Below are positions 8,236 to 16,274 of a DNA stretch of 64,000 bases, piece after piece. The position numbers were made by a program, and so were the translations under genes. The stretch's first letter is position 1; the number at the start of each line of letters is the position of its first letter. The notes beneath the pieces are model-generated. The model was not told the origin of the DNA and did no database searches. It saw only the letters and a program-made list of their open reading frames with translations. Where the stretch lies: NCBI RefSeq assembly GCF_900104515.1, contig NZ_FNJL01000008.1, positions 124,001 to 188,000 of the forward strand. Reading direction: 5' to 3'. The stretch comes from Paracidovorax cattleyae. Its GTDB lineage: Bacteria > Pseudomonadota > Gammaproteobacteria > Burkholderiales > Burkholderiaceae_C.

Positions 8236-9300
8236 TCAGCCCCGGAACTCCTCGACGCAGCCCAGGGTGTGCTCGACATCCTGCGGCCCCACGTCCAGGT
8301 GGGTGACCCAGCGCAGGCGGATCTGCCCGCCGCAGAGGCTGCGCGTGACGTAGATGCCGTGCTGGGACAGCCAGGCCATGAGGGCCGGGGCGATGTCGGA
8401 GTGCACGTCGGTGAAGAGGATGTTGGTATGCGTGGAGGCCACGCTCAGGCGCCGGCGCAGTACCGGATGGCTGCGGCCGACCTCCGCCAGGCCCTCGGCC
8501 AGCGAGCGCAGCAGGGTGTGGTCGTCCGCCATGCGGCGCACGTGGTGGTCCAGTGCATAGCGCCCGGCGGCCGCGAGCATGCCGATCTGCCGCATGGCGC
8601 CGCCCAGCATCTTGCGGGTGCGGCGGGCATGCGCGATGAAGTCGTGGGAGCCGAGCAGCAGGGAGCCCACGGGCGCGCCCAGGCCCTTGCTCAGGCAGAT
8701 CGAGGCCGATTCGAAATGCGCGCAGATGGCGCGCGCCTCGTCGTACACGTCCGTGCCGTGGGCCATGGCGTTGGCGGTCGCCGCATTGAAGAGGCGGGCG
8801 CCGTCGAGGTGCATGGACAGCTGGCGGCTGCGCGCGAGGGCGGCCACGTCGGCGATGTAAGGGTTGGGCAGGACCTGGCCGCCGGCCGTGTTTTCCAGCA
8901 CCACCAGGCGGGTGCGGGCGAAATGCGGGTCGTCCGGCTTGATGGCCGAGGCGATGTCGCGCAGGCACAACGTGCCGTCGGCGCGGTTTTCGATGGGCTG
9001 GGGGTGGATGGAGCCCAGAGTGGCCATGCCGCCGCCTTCCCAGCGGTAGGTGTGCCAGCTCTGGCCGACGATGGCTTCGTCTCCCCGCTGGCAGTGTCCC
9101 ATGAGCGCGATGAGGTTGGCCTGAGTGCCGCTGGGGGCGAACAGCGCGGCGTCGAACCCCATCATCTCCGCGGCATGGCTCTGCAGGTCGTTCACGGAAG
9201 GGTCGTCGCCGAAGACGTCGTCGCCCAGGGGAGCTGTCTGCATGGCTTCGCGCATGGCTGCGGTGGGCTGCGTGACGGTATCGCTGCGGAAGTCGTGCAT
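8236..9300 (-). CDS. ltaE: Low-specificity L-threonine aldolase
   Basis: A fold-type I PLP enzyme cleaving L-threonine or L-allo-threonine to glycine and acetaldehyde. The 354-residue protein begins DFRSDTVTQPT, has the glycine-rich site FAPSGTQANLIALM, the HLDGARLFNA segment with the PLP-contacting Asp, and the Schiff-base lysine in ICLSKGLGAPVGS. The GLGAPVGS sequence places it in the low-specificity L-type branch. It stands alone, convergent with yggS. Confidence 0.93.
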   Translation of the reverse strand: MHDFRSDTVTQPTAAMREAMQTAPLGDDVFGDDPSVNDLQSHAAEMMGFDAALFAPSGTQANLIALMGHCQRGDEAIVGQSWHTYRWEGGGMATLGSIHPQPIENRADGTLCLRDIASAIKPDDPHFARTRLVVLENTAGGQVLPNPYIADVAALARSRQLSMHLDGARLFNAATANAMAHGTDVYDEARAICAHFESASICLSKGLGAPVGSLLLGSHDFIAHARRTRKMLGGAMRQIGMLAAAGRYALDHHVRRMADDHTLLRSLAEGLAEVGRSHPVLRRRLSVASTHTNILFTDVHSDIAPALMAWLSQHGIYVTRSLCGGQIRLRWVTHLDVGPQDVEHTLGCVEEFRG

Positions 9301-9531
9301 CGGAACGGGCTCCTGGGGGCGGGAGAAGGGGCGGTGTGCGGCAGAGATAGTAGCTGCGACGACATGCTCCGGGAGCGAAGCGGGGGCAAATCCCCTGGGG
9401 GATGCCTGTGCGTTCGCGCCTGCGGGCGGTGTAAGCTGGGGCGCTTGCGTGCGAAGGCCTGCGTTCCCATCCCGGGACCTGCCCCCTTTTTCCCTTTACC
9501 GCTTTCCCCGTTTTCAAGGAGTTGCCCCGCC

Positions 9532-10671
9532 ATGCCCGGTCTGTTGCCCGATGTCGATCCCGATGGCCTGCTGGAGTTCTCGGTCGTATACACCGACCGG
9601 GCGCTCAACCACATGTCCCGCCGGTTCGCCGGGGTGGTGCAGGACATCCTCGCCACGCTGAAGTCGGTGTATGGCGCCCACACCGCCGTGCTCGTTCCCG
9701 GCAGCGGCACGTTCGGCATGGAGGCCGTGGCCCGCCAGTTCGCCAACCGCGAGAAGGTGCTGATCGTGCGCAACGGCTGGTTCAGCTACCGCTGGAGCCA
9801 GATCTTCGACGCAGGCGGCCTGGGCGGCGGAACGGTGGTCTGCCAGGCGCGCCAACAGGGCGATGGCCCGCAGGCACCGTGGGTGCCGTGCCCGGCCGGC
9901 GAGGTGGCGCAGGCCATCCGCGACGAGCGGCCGAAGGTGGTCTTCGCGCCGCACGTGGAGACGGCCAGCGGCATCCTGCTGCCGGACGACTACCTGCGCA
10001 CCGTTGCGGAGGCCGCGCACGAAGTGGGTGCGCTGTTCGTGCTGGACTGCGTGGCTTCCGGCGCGATGTGGGTGGATATGCGCGCCACCGGCGTGGACGT
10101 GCTCATCTCCGCGCCGCAGAAGGGCTGGAGCGGCTCGCCCTGCTGCGCCATGGCCATGCTCAGCGAGCGCGCGCGCCAGGCGATCGAGGGAACGCAGAGC
10201 TCCAGCTTCTCCTGCGACCTCAAGAAGTGGATGCAGATCGCGGAAGGCTACGAGAAAGGGCAGCATGCCTACCACACGACCATGCCGACCGATGCGCTCG
10301 TGCGGCTGCGGGACGTGATGTTCGAGACCCGCGACGACGGGTTCGAGCGGGTGCGCGAGCGGCAGATCGAACTGGGGGCGAAGGTGCGCGCGCTGCTCGA
10401 GTCGCGCGGCTTCCCGAGCGTGGCCGCCGAAGGCTGGAAGGCGCCGGGCGTGGTGGTGAGCTACACCACGGACCCCGGCATCCAGAGCGGTCGGAAGTTC
10501 CTGGAGGCCGGGCTGCAGACCGCGGCGGGCGTGCCGCTGCAGTGCGGCGAGGGGCCCGACTTCCAGACGTTCCGCATCGGCCTCTTCGGCCTGGACAAGT
10601 GGCGCAACGTGGACCGCACTGTCGGGCACCTGGCCACGGCCCTCGACCAGGTGGCGCCTGCCCGGGCTTGA
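9532..10671 (+). CDS. Class V aminotransferase (serine-pyruvate / alanine-glyoxylate-like)
   Basis: A 379-residue PLP aminotransferase of class V. Visible elements: LVPGSGTFGMEAVARQF near the N-terminus (PLP phosphate loop), VLDCVASGAMWVDM with the PLP-pyridine Asp, and the Schiff-base lysine in ISAPQKGWSGSPC. The start at 9532 is supported by AAGGAG 9 bases upstream. Relatives include serine-glyoxylate and alanine-glyoxylate transaminases and 2-aminoethylphosphonate transaminase; no phosphonate genes are nearby, so the amino donor remains open. Confidence 0.85.
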   Translation: MPGLLPDVDPDGLLEFSVVYTDRALNHMSRRFAGVVQDILATLKSVYGAHTAVLVPGSGTFGMEAVARQFANREKVLIVRNGWFSYRWSQIFDAGGLGGGTVVCQARQQGDGPQAPWVPCPAGEVAQAIRDERPKVVFAPHVETASGILLPDDYLRTVAEAAHEVGALFVLDCVASGAMWVDMRATGVDVLISAPQKGWSGSPCCAMAMLSERARQAIEGTQSSSFSCDLKKWMQIAEGYEKGQHAYHTTMPTDALVRLRDVMFETRDDGFERVRERQIELGAKVRALLESRGFPSVAAEGWKAPGVVVSYTTDPGIQSGRKFLEAGLQTAAGVPLQCGEGPDFQTFRIGLFGLDKWRNVDRTVGHLATALDQVAPARA

Positions 10672-10832
10672 AGCCCGGCGCCGGCAGCCGCCGGCGGCGC
10701 TGAGAGCGGTTGACGCCACCCGTCGAAGCAACGGCACCGGAAGGGGCGCGCCAGTGGCTCTGAACCGCCAAGTCCGTACGGGCAACAGTTCCTTACGCCC
10801 CGCCGGGCCGCCGGCCGGCTATTCTCCCGGAC

Positions 10833-12257
10833 ATGGACAGCAGCAGTCGCAACCGCCATCCCGGCGACGGCGGGCCCGCGCCGGGCGCGCAGGCCCTGGG
10901 CGCCGCGGGCGGCCTCCTGGGCGTTCCCCCCGGGGCCGAGAGCCCTCCGGCGTCGCCGGCCGCCACCGAGCGCGCCCTGGCGCTGGCGCGGTCGAAATGG
11001 CTGGCCACCGGCCTGCTGCTGGCCGTGACGGCGGTGTTCGCCGGCACCTACGCGCTGCCGCCGGTCCTGCTGGTGTCATGTGTTCGCGCGATGGCCGAGG
11101 CGGCGATGGTCGGCGCGCTGGCGGACTGGTTCGCGGTGTCCGCCCTGTTCCGCAGGATTCCGCTGCCCTGGGTGCAGCGCCACACCGACATCATCGCGCG
11201 CAACAAGGAGCGCATCGGCGGCAATCTGGCCGTCTTCGTGCGCGACAAGTTCCTCGACGCCCCCTCGCTGGTCACGCTGATCCGCCGCCACGACCCGGCC
11301 GACATGCTGGCGCAGTGGCTGACGTCGCCGGGCAATGCACGGCTGCTGGGGCGGCAGGTGGCGCGGCTGGCACTCGCGGCGCTGGACGCGGTGGAGGACG
11401 CACGCATCCAGCGCTTCATGAACCAGGCCGCGCGTGCGCTCGTGGGGCAGCTGGACCTGTCGCGCACCATGGCCGCGGCGCTGGGCGCGCTCACGCAGGG
11501 GGGGCGGCACCAGGTGCTGCTGGACGACGTGCTCGCGCGCGTGACCCTGCTGCTGCGGGCGCCCGAGACGCGTACCTTCATCGCCGAAGCGATCGTGCAG
11601 TGGATCAAGCGGGAGCATCCCCTGAAGGAAAAGGTGCTGCCCACCGACTGGCTCAGCGGCAAGGGGGCCGGGGCCATCGCCCAGGCCATCGACAGCCTGC
11701 TGGCCGAGGTGGCGAGCGATCCGGAACACCAGTTGCGCTCGGCGCTCGACGCCGCGTTGCAGCGGCTGATCGAGCGGCTCCAGGCCGATCCCGACTGGGA
11801 GCGGCGCGGACTGGAACTGCGCGAGTACCTGCAGAACGACGAGACCCTGGGCCGCTACGTGCAGGACCTGTGGACGAACCTGCGCGAACGGCTGCAGAAG
11901 GACCTGGCCGACGACAACTCCGAAATCTCCCGCAGGGTGGCTGCCATGGGGCAGTGGCTGGGCATGGCGCTGGCGGGCGATCCCGCGCTGCGCGTGCGGC
12001 TGAACGTGCGCCTGCAGCTCTGGGCGACACAGGTGGCGCCCGACCTGGCGCAGTTCGTGGCCGAGCACATCCGCAACACCGTGGACCGGTGGGATGCCAG
12101 GGAAATGGCGCGGCTCGTCGAGCTGCACATCGGCAGTGACCTGCAGTTCATCCGCATCAACGGCACCGTGGTCGGCGGCCTGATCGGACTCGTGCTGTTC
12201 GCGCTCTCGCACGCGCAGGAAATCGCCCAGCGACTGGGAATCCTCGCAACCGGCTGA
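10833..12257 (+). CDS. DUF445 (YjiN-like) membrane-anchored protein
   Basis: A 474-residue protein of the DUF445 family. After a Gly/Pro-rich N-terminus of about 45 residues there is a membrane helix (LLLAVTAVFAGTYA), then the family hallmark MAEAAMVGALADWFAVSALFRRIPLPW, a long helical region with coiled-coil character, and a C-terminal membrane helix (VVGGLIGLVLFALSHA). The function of the family is not established. No operon partner is visible. Confidence 0.85.
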   Translation: MDSSSRNRHPGDGGPAPGAQALGAAGGLLGVPPGAESPPASPAATERALALARSKWLATGLLLAVTAVFAGTYALPPVLLVSCVRAMAEAAMVGALADWFAVSALFRRIPLPWVQRHTDIIARNKERIGGNLAVFVRDKFLDAPSLVTLIRRHDPADMLAQWLTSPGNARLLGRQVARLALAALDAVEDARIQRFMNQAARALVGQLDLSRTMAAALGALTQGGRHQVLLDDVLARVTLLLRAPETRTFIAEAIVQWIKREHPLKEKVLPTDWLSGKGAGAIAQAIDSLLAEVASDPEHQLRSALDAALQRLIERLQADPDWERRGLELREYLQNDETLGRYVQDLWTNLRERLQKDLADDNSEISRRVAAMGQWLGMALAGDPALRVRLNVRLQLWATQVAPDLAQFVAEHIRNTVDRWDAREMARLVELHIGSDLQFIRINGTVVGGLIGLVLFALSHAQEIAQRLGILATG

Positions 12258-12317
12258 GCCGGCGGCAGCCATCGCAGGCGCGCCCGTGCCGCGACGCGGC
12301 GGTGAGCGCCCTGCCGG

Positions 12318-12746
12318 TCAGGCCTTGTGCTGTTCCTCTCCCGCCGCGTGGGCCCGCGCGATGGCCAGGATGACCTCGCGTGCCAGGCGCCGCTGGGGTA
12401 CCGGCAGCTTGAGATAGATGTCGAAAAGCTCGCGGTCGTCGTAGCCGAGTCCGGCATGCCACTTATGGAGAGGCTCTCCGGCCGCGCGCAGGGCGGCACC
12501 GCCCTCCCCCGCATCGACCAGGTCTTCCATCGGCACGCGCAGCCATTGCGACAGCGTGGTGAGCTTGCGGGGCCCAGGCATCGTTTCCCCGAGCAGCCAA
12601 CGGCGCACGCCGTGGAGCGTCATGGGCTTGCCCCAGTGGCGTGTGTTGAACTCGCGTTCCAGCACCGAGGGTTTGGGCTCGTAGCCTGCCGTTTCCATTG
12701 CCTCCCGCAATTTCCGGGCGAATTTTTGTTTTGCTTGATCCTGCAT
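12318..12746 (-). CDS. Helix-turn-helix regulator, paralogue A of a tandem pair
   Basis: A 142-residue protein. Residues about 8-75 look like a Cro/CI-type DNA-binding domain (FARKLREAMETAGYEPKPSVLEREFNTRHWGKP, then LHGVRRWLLGETMPGPRKLTTLSQWLRV). The conserved C-terminal part (LGYDDRELFDIYLKLPVPQRRLAREVILAIARAHA) is probably a helical oligomerisation segment. It shares most residues with the next gene (12854-13279), including both ends, so the two arose by tandem duplication. The variable part is a linker around residues 80-95. The target is unknown; the shared upstream elements suggest mutual or autoregulation. Confidence 0.75.
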   Translation of the reverse strand: MQDQAKQKFARKLREAMETAGYEPKPSVLEREFNTRHWGKPMTLHGVRRWLLGETMPGPRKLTTLSQWLRVPMEDLVDAGEGGAALRAAGEPLHKWHAGLGYDDRELFDIYLKLPVPQRRLAREVILAIARAHAAGEEQHKA

Positions 12747-12794
12747 GCAGGCACGCTAGGGACCCCTGCGGAGCGTGGCGTGACTAGGAATACG

Positions 12795-12803
12795 GGTTAC
12801 GTC
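12795..12803. promoter_or_regulatory. Shared upstream motif GGTTACGTC, copy 1
   Basis: The nonamer GGTTACGTC, followed by a CGTGTG-like sequence, lies 49 bases upstream of regulator paralogue A and recurs upstream of paralogue B at 13352-13360. Bases just before both start codons (GCATGCAG.CACGCTAGGG on the plus strand) are also shared. This may be a common operator or simply duplication residue. Confidence 0.4.
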
Positions 12804-12853
12804 CGGCGTGTGATCCTTGGTTCAGTGGACTGCGCGGAGCGGGTATCCCTGGG

Positions 12854-13279
12854 TCAGCCGCGGCCCCTGCGCTCCTCTTCGGCGGCATGCGCGCGGGCGA
12901 TGGCGAGGATCACTTCGCGGGCGATGCGACGCTGCGGCACGGGCAGCCGCAGATAGACCTCGAACAGCTGGCGGTCGTCATAGCCCATGCCGGTGTGCCA
13001 GAGGGCGGCGGGTTCGGCGCTGGGGCGCGTGGCCGAAGGCGCCGCCTCATCCAGGAAATCCTGCAGCGGAATCTGCAGCCATTGGGAGAGGGTGACGAGC
13101 TTGCGGTGGTCGGGCAGGGTCTCGCCGCGCAGCCAGCGCCGCACGCCATGCAGGCTCATGGGCTTGCCCCAGTGGCGGGTGTTGAATTCCCGCTCGAGAA
13201 CGGAAGGCCTGGCTTCGTAGCCCGCCTTTTCCATAGCGTTCCGTAACTTCTCGGCAAAATTTTGCTTTGCATCCTGCAT
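12854..13279 (-). CDS. Helix-turn-helix regulator, paralogue B of a tandem pair
   Basis: A 141-residue paralogue of the preceding gene with the same two-part architecture: HTH region (FNTRHWGKPMSLHGVRRWLR, then ETLPDHRKLVTLSQWLQI) and conserved C-terminal helix (YDDRQLFEVYLRLPVPQRR). The linker (EAAPSATRPSAEPAA) differs from paralogue A. It is divergent from an unrecognised 369-residue gene, and the 160 bases between them carry an inverted repeat at 13312-13334, so this protein may control that gene and itself. No phage or plasmid genes accompany the pair. Confidence 0.75.
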   Translation of the reverse strand: MQDAKQNFAEKLRNAMEKAGYEARPSVLEREFNTRHWGKPMSLHGVRRWLRGETLPDHRKLVTLSQWLQIPLQDFLDEAAPSATRPSAEPAALWHTGMGYDDRQLFEVYLRLPVPQRRIAREVILAIARAHAAEEERRGRG

Positions 13280-13311
13280 GCAGTCACGCTAGGGGTCACA
13301 CGTCCGAGTGG

Positions 13312-13334
13312 GGTGATTCGGCGATATAGTCACC
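13312..13334. promoter_or_regulatory. Inverted repeat in divergent intergenic region
   Basis: Arms GGTGA and TCACC separated by 13 bases, 33 bases upstream of regulator paralogue B. The shared GGTTACGTC motif follows at 13352-13360. A candidate operator for the HTH pair; the arms are short, so chance is possible. Confidence 0.4.
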
Positions 13335-13439
13335 AAACCAACGTGATTTGCGGTTACGTCTCGTGTGGCCGGCAGTGTCCTGCAGGGGGGCGCCGGCGTT
13401 TCGCGGGGAACGGATCCACGACAAAGGGAAGGGCAGGCA

Positions 13440-14549
13440 ATGGAGGACGTGGTGGGCATGGCGCTGCTGGCGCCGGGACGGACGCTCTGCGCCGGGGGCT
13501 GGGAAGTGGCCGAGGGCGGGGAGCGTAGCGAAGGGTACATCCCGCGGCCTGCGGGCCGGACGGAGCCGGAGGATCCGATGGAGAGCGCCATTGCCCAGTT
13601 GCGGCTGGCGTGGTGCCTGAAGGATCCCGACACGACGGCGGACCGCTGGATCGCCTCGGCCGAATGGCCCTTCCGGGCGATGGCCCTGGCGCTGGAGGCG
13701 CGCCGGCGCGCGCTCTGGGGCCGGCTGTCGGCCCTGGGGATGGCGCGGCTGCAGGCCCAGGGAGGGGGGCTGGACACGGTGCTGGGCCTGGCGCGGAGGC
13801 TGCCGCGCGGGATGGCGCCGACGCGCGGCGCGGGGCTGGGGGGGGCGCCGGAGCAGGGGGCTCCCCGGCTGGAGGACCTGGCCGGCGTGGTGGGCCGCGC
13901 GGCGGACTTGCGCAGCTACGGCTGGCAGGGGCTGTCCCCCGCCGCCATGGCGGCCTGGGCGCTGGGGCACGGGGCCGGCGCGCTGGGTACCGCCGCAGAG
14001 AACCCGACCGTGGTCTGGCTGAGCGGCAGCCCCGTGGCGGCGGCCACCGCGCAAGGGCCCTGCGTGGTGTTCGGCGGGGTGATCGAGGTGGTGGTGCTGC
14101 GTGCGCTGCGCGCCAGCGCGGACGGCCGGGTGGACGAGGCGCTGGCGATCGCCCGGCTGCACTCCGCACCGCTGCAGGACGCGGCGGAACAGGTGGAGTG
14201 CGCCGCCGCCATGCTGGACGCGATCGACCTGCGCGTGCAGGAGATCACGTGGCTGCTCGGGCGGCTGGAGGCGCGCCTCGGCCCTGCGGCGCACCGGGCC
14301 GAGATCGCTCTGGCGCTGCGGGAAGCGCGCCAGGGGCGCCAGGCGCGCGCCGCATCCGCGGTGCCCGGCCTTGCGCCTGAGCCGTTGCCGGGGGAGCGTG
14401 CGGTGCTGGAAATGCTGACCACGCTGGGCGGAGCGCTGTACCGCACCGCGACGGTGCCGCTGCTGGACGACCTGGGCCGCCTGACACGGCAGAGCGGTGA
14501 AACCGTGGCCCGCATGCGGCGATGGCTGCTGATGACCCCGGCTAATTAG
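13440..14549 (+). CDS. Unrecognised 369-residue protein divergent from HTH regulators
   Basis: I do not recognise this protein. The start chosen is ATG 13440 (MEDVVGMALLAPGRTLC), preceded by a purine-rich AAAGGGAAGGGC; an internal ATG at 13578 (MESAIAQLRLAW) is an alternative that drops a low-complexity Glu/Gly/Arg segment. The middle has Gly/Ala-rich hydrophobic stretches (around VVFGGVIEVVVLRALRA) and the C-terminal 150 residues are predicted largely helical, with alternating acidic/basic positions. There is no clear signal peptide or catalytic motif. Codon use matches the surroundings, so it is probably a real gene. Confidence 0.65.
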   Translation: MEDVVGMALLAPGRTLCAGGWEVAEGGERSEGYIPRPAGRTEPEDPMESAIAQLRLAWCLKDPDTTADRWIASAEWPFRAMALALEARRRALWGRLSALGMARLQAQGGGLDTVLGLARRLPRGMAPTRGAGLGGAPEQGAPRLEDLAGVVGRAADLRSYGWQGLSPAAMAAWALGHGAGALGTAAENPTVVWLSGSPVAAATAQGPCVVFGGVIEVVVLRALRASADGRVDEALAIARLHSAPLQDAAEQVECAAAMLDAIDLRVQEITWLLGRLEARLGPAAHRAEIALALREARQGRQARAASAVPGLAPEPLPGERAVLEMLTTLGGALYRTATVPLLDDLGRLTRQSGETVARMRRWLLMTPAN

Positions 14550-14662
14550 CCGCGGCCGTGGGGCTGCCGGGCACGGTCCCGCTGCGTCCACCGCGGTCCT
14601 GCGGGGAAGCGGTACGGGCATGGCACGGTAGCGCGGGCGGGACACGTCGTGCGCGAGACGTT

Positions 14663-16198
14663 CTAGAACCGGGGCAACTCCGGGTGCGCGATCTGCCCGC
14701 CGCGCACCAGCATCTTTCCGTACTCCGCGCACCGGTTCAATGTGGGGATGACCTTGCCCGGGTTGAGCAGGCCGGCCGGGTCGAACGCGGCCTTGAGGGC
14801 GAACATCTGCGCGTTCTCTTCGGTGGTGAACTGGGTGCACATGCTGTTGAGTTTTTCCACGCCCACGCCGTGCTCGCCCGAGACGGTGCCGCCCATGGCC
14901 ACGCTGGTTTCCAGGATGTCGGCGCCGAAGAGCTCGCAGCGGTGCAGCTCGTCGGCGTCGTTGGCATCGAACAGCACCAGCGGATGCAGATTGCCGTCGC
15001 CGGCATGGAAGACGTTGCAGCAGCGCAGGCCGTATGTCTTCTCCATCTCCTGGATGGCCAGCAGGATGTCGGCCAGGCGCTTGCGCGGGATGGTCGAGTC
15101 CAGGCACATGTAGTCGGGGCTGATGCGGCCGCTCGCGGGGAAGGCGTTCTTGCGGCCGCTCCAGAAGCGCAGGCGCTCGGCCTCGTTTTCGCTCACGGCG
15201 ATGGCGGTGGCGCCGGCGGCGTGCAGCACCTCGCTCATGCGGCCGATCTCTTCCTCGACCTCTTCGGGCGTGCCGTCGCTCTCGCACAGCAGGATGGCTT
15301 CGGCCGCGAGGTCGTAGCCAGCCTGGACGAAGTCCTCGACCGCGGCGGTCATGGGCTTGTCCATCATCTCCAGCCCCGCCGGGATGATGCCGGCCGCGAT
15401 GACGGCGGCCACTGCGTCGCCGGCCTTGCGCACGTCGTCGAAGCTGGCCATGATGCACCGCGCCAGCTGGGGCTTGGGGATCAGGCGCACGGTGGCCTCG
15501 GTGGTCACGGCCAGCATGCCTTCGCTGCCGATCACGGCGGCCAGCAGGTCGTAGCCGGGGGCGTCCAGTGCCTCGCTTCCGAATTCGACCGGATCGCCTT
15601 CGACGGTGAAGCCGCGCACGCGCAGCACGTTGTGGACGGTGAGGCCGTACTTCAGGCAGTGCACGCCGCCCGAGTTCTCGGCGATGTTGCCGCCGATGGT
15701 GCAGGCGATCTGGCTGGACGGGTCGGGCGCGTAGTAGAGCTGCCAGGGCGCCGCGGCCTCGCTGATGGCCAGGTTGCGCACGCCGCACTGCACGCGGGCG
15801 GTGCGCCCGATCGGGTCGATGCCGAGGATGCGGTTGAAGCGTGCCAGCGACAGCGTGACGCCCAGGGCGTGCGGCATGGCGCCGCCCGAGAGGCCCGTGC
15901 CCGCGCCGCGCGCCACCACCGGCACCCCCAGCGCATGGCAGGTGCGCAGCACGGCCTGCACCTGGGCTTCGGTCTCGGGAAGGCACACCACCAGCGGGCG
16001 CTGGCGGTAGGCGGTGAGGCCGTCGCATTCATAGGGCGTGGTGTCTTCCGCATGCCAGAGCAGCATGTGCGCGGGCAGGTGGGCGGACAGGGCCTGCACG
16101 ACCTGCGCCTGCCGGGCAGCGCGCTCGGCGGCACCGGAGGGCGGGCTGGCGGTCGTGGGGCCGTGGGACGCAGCGGGGAGGGGGGCGACGGCGCTCAT
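14663..16198 (-). CDS. glcD: FAD-linked oxidase, glycolate oxidase GlcD-like
   Basis: A 511-residue VAO-family flavoprotein that oxidises 2-hydroxyacids such as glycolate or D-lactate. The FAD-binding PCMH domain occupies about residues 65-245, with VVARGAGTGLSGGAMP, IGGNIAENSGG and LAAVIGSEGMLAVTTEAT. The C-terminal cap ends with FHAGDGNLHP (metal/substrate-binding HxGDGNxH) and SGEHGVGVEK. No glcE or glcF lies next to it, so it may be a stand-alone D-lactate or 2-hydroxyacid dehydrogenase rather than part of a GlcDEF complex. Confidence 0.9.
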   Translation of the reverse strand: MSAVAPLPAASHGPTTASPPSGAAERAARQAQVVQALSAHLPAHMLLWHAEDTTPYECDGLTAYRQRPLVVCLPETEAQVQAVLRTCHALGVPVVARGAGTGLSGGAMPHALGVTLSLARFNRILGIDPIGRTARVQCGVRNLAISEAAAPWQLYYAPDPSSQIACTIGGNIAENSGGVHCLKYGLTVHNVLRVRGFTVEGDPVEFGSEALDAPGYDLLAAVIGSEGMLAVTTEATVRLIPKPQLARCIMASFDDVRKAGDAVAAVIAAGIIPAGLEMMDKPMTAAVEDFVQAGYDLAAEAILLCESDGTPEEVEEEIGRMSEVLHAAGATAIAVSENEAERLRFWSGRKNAFPASGRISPDYMCLDSTIPRKRLADILLAIQEMEKTYGLRCCNVFHAGDGNLHPLVLFDANDADELHRCELFGADILETSVAMGGTVSGEHGVGVEKLNSMCTQFTTEENAQMFALKAAFDPAGLLNPGKVIPTLNRCAEYGKMLVRGGQIAHPELPRF

Positions 16199-16274
16199 GC
16201 CCTTGACTTTAGAGGAATGCGGCCCGCGGGTGCGTGAGTTTTCTTTCAGCGCCGCGTGAATCGGGCGGGGCGGG

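Noticed and set aside
9300-9531. The 230-base region between threonine aldolase and the aminotransferase, checked for a glycine or other riboswitch
   Set aside because: No conserved aptamer motifs or stable alternative hairpins were apparent.
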